Position numbers and translations under genes: made by a program | Source of the DNA: an uncultured Corynebacterium sp. | GTDB lineage: Bacteria > Actinomycetota > Actinomycetes > Mycobacteriales > Mycobacteriaceae | NCBI GenBank assembly: GCA_946223355.1 | Contig: CAMIPB010000026.1 | Span: 1-29,769, forward strand | Length of the DNA stretch: 29,769 bases | Direction: 5' to 3' | Shown: positions 7,777 through 13,769 of the stretch, piece by piece | Layout of the letters: every line of letters begins with the position of its first letter | Numbering within the stretch: the first letter of the stretch is position 1 | The notes under the pieces: generated by a model | What the model saw: only the letters and a program-made list of their open reading frames with translations | Database searches by the model: none | Told to the model about the DNA's origin: nothing

Positions 7777-8622
7777 TTAGCCCTTCACCGCGCCAGTGGT
7801 CAGGCCCTTGATCATGTACTTCTGCAAGGACAAGAAGATGACGATCATAGGGAGAATGGTCAAAATGGTTGCCGCCATGACTGGACCCCAGTTGGTGACA
7901 CCATCATTGTTTTGCAGCATGGCTAGGCCAACCTGCAACGGTGCTACCTTGTCGGTGTCCGACATCAAGAATGGCCACAGGTAGGTGTTCCATTCGTTCA
8001 CGACGGTAATTACCGCAAACGCAGCCAAGGTTGGCCACGAAATGGGTAGCAAGACTTTAGTCAGCAATCTAATTGGTCCTGCGCCGTCCATGCGGGCGGC
8101 TTCGACGAGTTCGTACGGCAAGGACAAGAAGTGGTTACGCATGAGGAAGGCACCGAACGCCACACCTGCAAGCGGCACGATGATGCCTGCGAACGTGTTG
8201 CGCCAGCCCCAGGCGTTAACCAACGCGTAGTTAGAAATTACCGTGATTTCTGAAGGCACCATCAGCGAGGAAATCACCAAAAGGAAAACTAAGTTCCTTC
8301 CAGGGAAACGCAAGATGGCCAGTGCATAGGCGGAAATTACGCCCAGCACCACCTCAACTACGGTAAGAATGCTGGTGATGATGACAGAGTTGCGCAGGTA
8401 TTTCCAAAAAGGCACACGCGTGGTCGCATCATCGTAGTTTTGGGTCTCCCACGTTGGTGGAAGCCAATTCACCGGCACGGAGTAAATGTCACCGCGCGCC
8501 TTGAACGAGGTCATCAGAATCCAAAAGAGGGGGACGCCGATGACCAAAAGAACTACGATGATGGCCGCATAGCCACCCACCTTTTTGAGAACGGATACCC
8601 ATGTTGGTTCATATGTATGCAT
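7777..8622 (-). CDS. ugpE: ABC transporter permease, UgpE/MalG family
   Basis: A 281-residue permease with six predicted membrane helices and the EAA motif EAARMDGAGPIRLLTKVLLP, the contact loop for the ATPase. The short N-terminus before helix 1 (GYAAIIVVLLVIGVPLFWIL) and the closing MIKGLTTGAVKG tail are typical of MalG/UgpE permeases (CUT1 family). AGGGGAG precedes the ATG by about 7 nt and overlaps the end of ugpA (stop 8634-8636), so expression is coupled to ugpA. It forms the membrane channel with UgpA. Confidence 0.92.
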   Translation of the reverse strand: MHTYEPTWVSVLKKVGGYAAIIVVLLVIGVPLFWILMTSFKARGDIYSVPVNWLPPTWETQNYDDATTRVPFWKYLRNSVIITSILTVVEVVLGVISAYALAILRFPGRNLVFLLVISSLMVPSEITVISNYALVNAWGWRNTFAGIIVPLAGVAFGAFLMRNHFLSLPYELVEAARMDGAGPIRLLTKVLLPISWPTLAAFAVITVVNEWNTYLWPFLMSDTDKVAPLQVGLAMLQNNDGVTNWGPVMAATILTILPMIVIFLSLQKYMIKGLTTGAVKG

Positions 8623-8633
8623 GATGCGCTCCC

Positions 8634-9593
8634 CTAGTTCTTCTTATCCATGTAGCGGACCTGGATCAAGGTGATTATCAGCAAGATCAGGAAGAGAATC
8701 GTTGCCGCCGTTGCGCCATAACCGGCACGGAAGTTTTCGAAGGTCTCTTGGTAAATCTGGTAAACCAGCGTGGTCGTTCCATTGCCCTGTGGGCCGCCTT
8801 GCGTCATCACGTTGATGATGTCGAAGACCTTTACCGAGTTCAGTAAAACCGTGATGGACAAAAAGAAAGTCGTTGCACGCAGCTGCGGCATGGTGACTCG
8901 CCAGAACTTAGTCCAGGTGCTTGCTCCGTCAATTGCTGCAGCCTCATCTAAGTCTTTGGACAAGCCTTGTAGTGCCGCTAAGTAAATCACGAAGGTATAG
9001 CCAAGGTTCTTCCACACAAACGTGAACGTGACCATGAACATGGCCCATCCAGGTTGCGCGTAGAAGTTAGGGGCAGTCTTACCGATCCAACTCAGAAGTT
9101 CCTGGACTAGACCAAAGCTCGGGTCAAAGATGAACTGGAAGGCAACACCAATAGCAGCGCCAGCAATCGCATACGGTGCAAAAACAACGGAACGTGTGAA
9201 ATTCCGACCGTGCAACTTCTGGTCCAGTAATAGAGCCAAGAGAAGACCAAGAACCATCGAACCCAAAACCGCAAAAAATGTGAAAATCGCGGTGTTTTTC
9301 AAGATGACGTACGTATCATCCCGGGTAAACCACTCGATGTAGTTCCGAAAACCGATAAAGGTTGACGTCGGGCTAGAAATATTCCAATTGTAAAACGACA
9401 AACGAATATTGTCTAGCAACGGACGAAAGGTGAAGATACCCAGGAGAATGAGGTTGGGCGCCAGCAACGCCCACGCCAGCCACCACTCCTGACGCTTTTT
9501 ACTTTCAGCCCGCTTTCTTAGCTGCTCAGAGCTTAACTCCCCTGCCACTGAATCGGCGGTGGAGTTCGCCTGTTCTATGTTCTTCAAAGTCAC
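8634..9593 (-). CDS. ugpA: ABC transporter permease, UgpA/MalF family
   Basis: A 319-residue permease with a hydrophilic N-terminal tail of about 40 residues, then six helices (first: WLAWALLAPNLILLGIFTF) and the EAA loop EAAAIDGASTWTKFWRVTMP. It pairs with UgpE. It is the first gene of the operon. The start is GTG at 9591-9593. No ribosome binding site is visible, but TACCTT lies exactly 7 nt upstream, so the message is probably leaderless. Phosphate-starvation control of ugp is known in C. glutamicum; the repeat at 9659-9676 is a candidate activator site. Confidence 0.9.
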   Translation of the reverse strand: MTLKNIEQANSTADSVAGELSSEQLRKRAESKKRQEWWLAWALLAPNLILLGIFTFRPLLDNIRLSFYNWNISSPTSTFIGFRNYIEWFTRDDTYVILKNTAIFTFFAVLGSMVLGLLLALLLDQKLHGRNFTRSVVFAPYAIAGAAIGVAFQFIFDPSFGLVQELLSWIGKTAPNFYAQPGWAMFMVTFTFVWKNLGYTFVIYLAALQGLSKDLDEAAAIDGASTWTKFWRVTMPQLRATTFFLSITVLLNSVKVFDIINVMTQGGPQGNGTTTLVYQIYQETFENFRAGYGATAATILFLILLIITLIQVRYMDKKN

Positions 9594-9600
9594 TTTGTGA

Positions 9601-9606
9601 AAGGTA
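9601..9606 (-). promoter_or_regulatory. Predicted -10 element of the ugpAEBC operon
   Basis: On the minus strand TACCTT is followed by 7 nt (TCACAAA) and the GTG start. This fits TANNNT and would place the transcript start at or next to the start codon. No good -35 hexamer is seen at 17-18 bp (TTCCTC at 9629-9624), consistent with an activator-dependent promoter. Confidence 0.5.
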
Positions 9607-9658
9607 CGAGGTCAAAGTTAAGTGAGGAACTACACAGCAATAACATTCCACGAACCTT

Positions 9659-9676
9659 AGGTTAAGCGAAGGTAAA
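9659..9676. promoter_or_regulatory. Direct repeat AGGTTAA-N4-AGGTAAA upstream of ugpA (candidate response-regulator site)
   Basis: Two near-identical heptamers at 9659-9665 and 9670-9676 are spaced 11 bp, the phasing used by OmpR/PhoB-type response regulators. On the ugp coding strand they read TTTACCT-N4-TTAACCT. They lie about 66-83 bp upstream of the proposed start. The same arrangement recurs upstream of dppA (13573-13590). Confidence 0.5.
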
Positions 9677-9908
9677 CGTAATAAATCGCTTAAAGAAAGT
9701 TTAAAAACGGTTTTAGGCGAGCTTTCACGAGACCTTTAACAAACCGGGTTTTGCAACAAAAGGGGTGCTCAGGAAGCTAACCCAACATGAGACATAGACC
9801 CGGGCGCACTTTTGTGGCTTAAGGGACATTTGGGGATGCGGACGAAATCTTGGAGGATTTTCCGCATGTCTAATATTCGATACACGAATGCGCATCGACT
9901 TAAGGCGT
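9677..9908. other. Non-coding stretch between the ugp promoter and the 6C RNA
   Basis: No credible gene is seen. The only structure noticed is a short palindrome ATTCG-ATACA-CGAAT at 9875-9889, which could bind a small dimeric repressor. AT-rich runs occur near 9690-9715. Confidence 0.4.
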
Positions 9909-9958
9909 TAAAAAAATTAAAAGGCGGTCCGCGCCTCGGGGGGTGTGCGCGGACCGCC
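9909..9958 (-). terminator. Intrinsic terminator of the 6C RNA
   Basis: A perfect 12-bp stem (9923-9934 with 9947-9958) is followed on the minus strand by a T-rich tail down to about 9909. Confidence 0.85.
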
Positions 9959-10026
9959 AGTCACCCGGCCTCGGGGGGTGTGCCGGGGCAGGCCGCACAA
10001 CGTATCAGCGATACGGGGGCCTTGCA
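9909..10026 (-). ncRNA. 6C small RNA (twin hairpins with C6 loops; M. tuberculosis B11 counterpart)
   Basis: On the minus strand two hairpins carry the same 12-nt loop ACACCCCCCGAG: a 6-bp stem at 9964-9987 and a 12-bp stem at 9923-9958. Six consecutive C in paired loops is the definition of the actinobacterial 6C RNA. The second hairpin runs straight into TTTTAATTTTTTT and so is also the intrinsic terminator. Upstream, TTGTCC (10061-10056), a 17-bp spacer and CATAAT (10038-10033) form a promoter that places the 5' end near 10026; this end is inferred. A 6-bp palindrome at 10001-10015 would fold near the 5' end. The position, divergent from the HAD phosphatase, matches B11 between Rv3660c and Rv3661. 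In C. glutamicum 6C RNA has been tied to the SOS response. Confidence 0.9.
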
Positions 10027-10032
10027 CACATG

Positions 10033-10061
10033 ATTATGGCACGAGTTATAAACAAGGACAA
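10033..10061 (-). promoter_or_regulatory. Predicted promoter of the 6C RNA
   Basis: TTGTCC at 10061-10056 and CATAAT at 10038-10033 on the minus strand are separated by 17 bp, close to the sigma-A pattern. Confidence 0.55.
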
Positions 10062-10151
10062 CCGTTGCGGAAAAATTATTTGAAAAAAGATCCAATTCCC
10101 CACGTGGCACCCACTATGGCGTGCGAAAATCGTATCACGTTACAGTTTGGT

Positions 10152-10157
10152 TACACT
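10152..10157 (+). promoter_or_regulatory. Predicted -10 element of the HAD phosphatase gene
   Basis: TACACT lies 8 nt before the ATG at 10166 and no ribosome binding site is present, so a leaderless transcript is likely. Confidence 0.5.
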
Positions 10158-10165
10158 GGGAAACT

Positions 10166-11026
10166 ATGAATGCTCGTCAATCTTCGTCGCTGGTGCCTAC
10201 GTCGCGTGTGGCCGCCTTTTTCGACTTGGACAAGACGATCATCGCTACGTCGTCAGCATTCGCGTTTGGCCGAGAGTTTTTGAACAACGGACTTATTACC
10301 CCAACAGAGGCTTTGCAACTGTCATTAGCCAAGGCGAGTTACATGGTGGTGGGCCAAACGAGTCAGCAGATGGACACCACTCGAGATCAACTAACAGAGA
10401 TGATAAAGGGTTGGTCAGTCAGCGATGTGCAAGAAATTGCTACTGAGACAATGAATTCCGTGGTCACTCCTGCCATCTATTCTGAGGCGCGGGAGCTTAT
10501 TAAGTACCACAAGGCTGCGGGCCATGCGGTGGTTATTATTTCCGCATCAGCGGCACCGCTAGTGGAGCTTATTGCGAAAGAACTAGGCGTTGAGGACGTC
10601 GTTGCCACTGAACTAGAGGTGGTGGACGGCAAATTCACCGGTGAGATTTTGAATTACTGCAAAGGGCCAGAAAAGGCCAAGGCAATGCAGCGGATCGCGG
10701 CTGAGCAGGGCATAAATTTGGATGCCTCGTTCGCATATTCGGATTCAGCCACTGACATTCCGATGCTGCAGCTTGTAGGCAATCCGGTTGCTGTAAACCC
10801 GGACCGCGGGTTGCGTAAACATGCGGTGGATAACAAGTGGGACATCCGTGCTTTTAAGAACCCGGTTCCGCTCTTTACTATGCCGGGCGCAAAGGAAGTA
10901 GGTATCGGTGCCAGCGTGGTTGCGGGAATTGCCGCCTGTGTGGCGGGTGCTGTGTGGCTACTCCAGCAGCCGGAAGTCCTTAAACAGCTTGGGCTATCCC
11001 ATCCGCCTCGGTCGCGCCGGCGTTAA
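10166..11026 (+). CDS. HAD-IB family phosphatase, SerB-like, with C-terminal membrane helix (Rv3661-like)
   Basis: With the ATG at 10166 the protein has 286 residues. Motif I is FFDLDKT with the nucleophile Asp20 and Asp22, motif II is IISAS, the motif III Lys is in GPEKAKAM and motif IV is YSDSATDIPML. All are intact, so it should be an active phosphomonoesterase of the phosphoserine phosphatase-like group; the substrate is unknown. The C-terminus has one hydrophobic helix (VGIGASVVAGIAACVAGAVW) and then a basic tail, suggesting membrane attachment. An upstream GTG at 10121 would extend it by 15 residues but would lie upstream of the proposed transcript start. Its 3' end overlaps the convergent neighbour by 47 bp. 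Confidence 0.88.
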   Translation: MNARQSSSLVPTSRVAAFFDLDKTIIATSSAFAFGREFLNNGLITPTEALQLSLAKASYMVVGQTSQQMDTTRDQLTEMIKGWSVSDVQEIATETMNSVVTPAIYSEARELIKYHKAAGHAVVIISASAAPLVELIAKELGVEDVVATELEVVDGKFTGEILNYCKGPEKAKAMQRIAAEQGINLDASFAYSDSATDIPMLQLVGNPVAVNPDRGLRKHAVDNKWDIRAFKNPVPLFTMPGAKEVGIGASVVAGIAACVAGAVWLLQQPEVLKQLGLSHPPRSRRR

Positions 11027-11774
11027 ACGCACGCAGTAACACCTCTAATTGAGGCGCCACATCACCTGCCAAATAATTCGTCAGTGCCTGCTCGTAGTTT
11101 TGCCTGTTCCGGAGAATATAGGGCTCGGGTACGGCAAAGCCACGCGGATCAAACCCAGTTGCAACCGCACACACTCGCATGGCAACACGTCCTACAGCTT
11201 CACTGCGCGGCCCGAAAATCTCTCTGGCAGCGATCTCAGAATGCACGATGAGGGGCAATAACGCATCACGCCCAGGAACGTGTTCGCTTACCGGTTGAGC
11301 GATTAGCCCTGCCAGGGACTGGAGTCGCGAACCACCACCGGCAGCGACTGGCATGCCGGGCCCGCCCAAAGCGACGTCGATACGCGAAAGCACCTGCAGG
11401 GGCGCCCGCGTGAACGTCCGCACAGTAGCGTCCATGCGTTCAGGCGCCAAAACGGAGTAAGCACTGACGAGCCCACCAATTTCCTGCAGAAGGTCTGCGT
11501 TTTGATCCTCCCGGTCATCCCCTCGGCCCTCCCTGCCCTCCATGTGAGGGGTTTCCAAATTAGTTGCATAATTGATATCCGCAGAAAATCCATGCCCTAA
11601 ATACATGGCACTGGAACGTGCGCCACGCAGTAGGGATTCAGAGGAAATAACATCAAACTTACGCAAACCTGCAGGTCGGCGATGTACACGCGCGATGGCA
11701 TCGGTAGCCGCTTTGGCTAGCTTTTCAGTATGCCCAAGCGCCAGCAATGTGGGAAACAGATCTAATTGCGACAT
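10980..11774 (-). CDS. Conserved actinobacterial protein with a Fic-like fold but no Fic motif (Rv3662c-like)
   Basis: A 264-residue soluble protein. Residues about 170-245 (HSEIAAREIFGPRSEAVGRV, then a stretch ending in YEQALTNYLAG) line up with the core of Fic domains, but the catalytic HPFxxGNGR motif is not present; the region where it would lie reads HSEIAAREIFGPRSEAVGR. AMP-transfer activity is therefore doubtful. By position it matches Rv3662c. The ATG at 11772-11774 follows TATTCT by 7 nt without a ribosome binding site, so it is probably leaderless. The final 47 bp overlap the 3' end of the HAD gene on the opposite strand. The function is unknown. Confidence 0.75.
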   Translation of the reverse strand: MSQLDLFPTLLALGHTEKLAKAATDAIARVHRRPAGLRKFDVISSESLLRGARSSAMYLGHGFSADINYATNLETPHMEGREGRGDDREDQNADLLQEIGGLVSAYSVLAPERMDATVRTFTRAPLQVLSRIDVALGGPGMPVAAGGGSRLQSLAGLIAQPVSEHVPGRDALLPLIVHSEIAAREIFGPRSEAVGRVAMRVCAVATGFDPRGFAVPEPYILRNRQNYEQALTNYLAGDVAPQLEVLLRAFNAGATEADGIAQAV

Positions 11775-11781
11775 ATGAACT

Positions 11782-11787
11782 AGAATA
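11782..11787 (-). promoter_or_regulatory. Predicted -10 element of the Fic-like gene
   Basis: TATTCT on the minus strand, 7 nt before the ATG. It lies back to back with the TATAGT of the holin-like gene at 11810-11815. Confidence 0.5.
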
Positions 11788-11809
11788 GCCTGGGTAGAAA
11801 AAGTGGCAC

Positions 11810-11815
11810 TATAGT
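11810..11815 (+). promoter_or_regulatory. Predicted -10 element of the holin-like gene
   Basis: TATAGT matches the sigma-A -10 consensus in five of six bases and would give a leader of roughly 55-60 nt before the GTG at 11879. Confidence 0.5.
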
Positions 11816-11878
11816 AAGTGCACGTTTATGACGAATCATTCTTAGATTTTCAACCGCAATTTTGAAAGGTGTTCTACA

Positions 11879-12376
11879 GTGAGCAACGACGGCCTGTACA
11901 CGGACGGCTCCCAAAAGTTTGGTGGAAGCGTGAACTCCATCCCGTTGTCGGATGTTGATGCCACCCATGCGGGCGCATCCATCGGCACTTTGGTATCCAA
12001 CGCAACGGAGCAGATGTCCAGCCTGATGCGCTCCGAGATAGAGCTTGCAAAGACTGAGCTGGCTGAGTCTGCAAAGAAGGGCGCTATTGGCGGCGGCATG
12101 TTTGGCGTTGCCGGAACTATTGCTCTTTATTCTTCCTTCTTCTTTTTCTTCTTCCTGGCGGAGCTTTTGGACTTGTGGCTGGATCGTTGGGCCGCGTTCC
12201 TTATCGTCTTCCTGATTATGGTTGTTTTGGCCGCGCTCATCGGCTTTATCGGCTTTAAGAACATCAAGAAGGTGAAGAAGCCTGAAAAGACGATTAAGTC
12301 TGTTAGTGATATGAAGAAGTTGGTCCCTGGTTCCGCTTCCAAACGCGTCAATGGCAACGAAGGTCTTTACACCTAG
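11879..12376 (+). CDS. Phage-holin-family (PF07332-type) membrane protein (Rv3669-like)
   Basis: A 165-residue protein. Residues about 30-70 form an amphipathic helix (ASIGTLVSNATEQMSSLMRS) typical of the actinobacterial 'putative holin superfamily' proteins. Two membrane helices follow (about 72-95 and 103-128). The first contains six Phe in a row (SSFFFFFFLAELL). The C-terminal tail is strongly basic (KNIKKVKKPEK). Despite the family name it is a chromosomal envelope protein, not a phage gene; its role is unknown. It starts with GTG, about 9 nt after GAAAGG. It precedes the alpha/beta hydrolase as Rv3669 precedes Rv3670, but a terminator at 12435-12470 separates them. Confidence 0.82.
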   Translation: MSNDGLYTDGSQKFGGSVNSIPLSDVDATHAGASIGTLVSNATEQMSSLMRSEIELAKTELAESAKKGAIGGGMFGVAGTIALYSSFFFFFFLAELLDLWLDRWAAFLIVFLIMVVLAALIGFIGFKNIKKVKKPEKTIKSVSDMKKLVPGSASKRVNGNEGLYT

Positions 12377-12434
12377 CTAACTACCGCGTTTCGGCTCGCG
12401 CCTGTTTAAAGGCGTAGCTGTGGTCTTCCTGAAA

Positions 12435-12475
12435 GTCCGCCCGTCCTCCATTAAGTGTGGGCGGGCGGGCTTTAT
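12435..12475 (+). terminator. Intrinsic terminator after the holin-like gene
   Basis: GTCCGCCCGTCC (12435-12446) pairs with GGGCGGGCGGGC (12459-12470) with two G.T pairs, followed by TTTATT. Confidence 0.75.
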
Positions 12476-12516
12476 TGTTAGTTATAAATCCCAGCACCCT
12501 TCGGAAAGGACCCCTC

Positions 12517-13428
12517 ATGGAACACCAGCCCGCTCCGCCGAGCGTTGTTGAGCTTGAGGGCCCATGGCGCCATGAGATGCTTCATACGAGAGGCATTCGC
12601 CTGCATGCCGCAGTGGCAGGCGAATCCACACAGCCGCTGATCATCTTGCTGCATGATTCTTTCGGTGGCTGGTATGACTTCCGCTGGTGTTTGCCATTGC
12701 TTGCCGACGCCGGCTTTCACGTCGCGGCCGTAGATCTCCGGGGCTACGGAATGTCAGACAAGCCTCCCGGAGAGTCTGGGCAAGATATCCGGACGTTCAT
12801 CGGCGATATTGAAGGCTGTATCCGAGCATTGGGACACGATGACGCCATCGTGGTCGGCGTAGAAACAGGAGCAACGCTGGCATGGGGACTAGCCTTACAC
12901 CAACCGGACATGGTGACTGGACTCGTCTCGGTTTCTGGTGCATACCCGGTTGATATGCGGCGGGCGATTGCTGCACGTCCGTGGGATTTTGGCTGGATTA
13001 TTGCGCGCGCATTGTGGTTTAGGATGCCTTCACGCTTGGTAAAGGCTTTTCCCGGTTTTGGAGAAGAAACGTTTAAGAACAATGTGGCATTGAATTCCAC
13101 TTCGTCCTTCCACGACACCGAGCGTTTTATCGAAACTACTGAGTTGCGCGCTGAAGCCGCACGCATCCCGCATGCACCACGCGGAATAATGTGGAATAAC
13201 CGTCTTTTGACCACGGTAGTACCAAAAGCTTGGCTTAACCTGCAGGTTCACTGCCCCACGTTGTTTATCCACGCCGACCAAGGAATTTGGCGGCCAGTTA
13301 TTCGTAGGGCCGCTCACCGCGTCAAGGCAGCGTTTTCTGCTCGACATATCAAAGGCACAAAGAATTTGCCGCATATTGAAGCACCCGAGGCTTTCGTAAA
13401 AACCCTCATTTCTTGGTCACAAAACTGA
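12517..13428 (+). CDS. Alpha/beta hydrolase, EphE-like (Rv3670-like), with Glu at the nucleophile position
   Basis: The 303-residue protein has the alpha/beta-hydrolase layout of epoxide hydrolases and haloperoxidases: HDSFGGWYDF (46-55) for the oxyanion region, AVDLRGYGMSDKP, the nucleophile elbow, and a late PHIEAPE with the expected His. The elbow reads VVGVETGAT, so Glu116 sits where Ser or Asp should be. HADQG provides a plausible acid. Either the enzyme is catalytically altered or it is a non-enzymatic relative. AAAGGA lies 8 nt before the chosen ATG; an earlier in-frame GTG/ATG (12457) would overlap the terminator and is rejected. By position it corresponds to ephE. Confidence 0.82.
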   Translation: MEHQPAPPSVVELEGPWRHEMLHTRGIRLHAAVAGESTQPLIILLHDSFGGWYDFRWCLPLLADAGFHVAAVDLRGYGMSDKPPGESGQDIRTFIGDIEGCIRALGHDDAIVVGVETGATLAWGLALHQPDMVTGLVSVSGAYPVDMRRAIAARPWDFGWIIARALWFRMPSRLVKAFPGFGEETFKNNVALNSTSSFHDTERFIETTELRAEAARIPHAPRGIMWNNRLLTTVVPKAWLNLQVHCPTLFIHADQGIWRPVIRRAAHRVKAAFSARHIKGTKNLPHIEAPEAFVKTLISWSQN

Positions 13429-13468
13429 GTCAGCCTCCACCTCAAAACGAATATTATTTGTCACACCT

Positions 13469-13495
13469 GGGTAAATACGCATTATCGATTTACCC
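13469..13495. repeat. Inverted repeat GGGTAAAT-N11-ATTTACCC
   Basis: Perfect 8-bp arms at 13469-13476 and 13488-13495, 41 bp after the hydrolase stop. No T-run follows. It may be a weak terminator, or an operator, since its GGTAAA core recurs in the repeat at 13573-13594. Confidence 0.5.
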
Positions 13496-13572
13496 CCAGA
13501 TTGGGGCAGTCATGCACAAATGGATGACTTTCTATTCATTTCTCCCGGACTCAGGCCACCCAAACCTCACCC

Positions 13573-13594
13573 AGGTTAACTGCAGGTAAACTGC
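13573..13594 (+). promoter_or_regulatory. Tandem 11-bp repeat AGGTTAACTGC/AGGTAAACTGC upstream of dppA
   Basis: Two adjacent 11-bp units differ at one base. The core AGGTTAA-N4-AGGTAAA is the same as upstream of ugpA (9659-9676). The spacing fits an OmpR/PhoB-type regulator dimer. It is about 120 bp upstream of the proposed dppA transcript start. Confidence 0.5.
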
Positions 13595-13677
13595 CTTCCT
13601 GCACCCCAAGAGTGGTATTACACTGCAACTTCCCATTATGTGAAATGACTTTCGTTTGCCGTATTTTTTAAATTCGG

Positions 13678-13707
13678 TTGTATGTGAGTGGGCGCACAGG
13701 GTAATTT
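13678..13707 (+). promoter_or_regulatory. Predicted dppA promoter with an embedded GlxR/CRP-type site (13683-13698)
   Basis: TTGTAT (13678-13683), an 18-bp spacer and TAATTT (13702-13707) form a plausible promoter. The spacer holds TGTGA-GTGGGC-GCACA, one base off the TGTGA-N6-TCACA consensus of GlxR. A site between -35 and -10 would normally repress. Confidence 0.5.
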
Positions 13708-13769
13708 AACCGTTAACCGATTCACAGAAGATCGGAAGTTTGTACATCATCTCTCCGGAAGGTCCTCAC

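Noticed and set aside
9812..10169. Small plus-strand ORFs across the 6C RNA region
   Set aside because: They read through the GC-rich hairpins and terminator of the RNA and have no ribosome binding site.
11879..12376. Prophage remnant suggested by the holin family name
   Set aside because: The gene is in a conserved chromosomal context and no other phage genes, attachment repeats or integrase are present.
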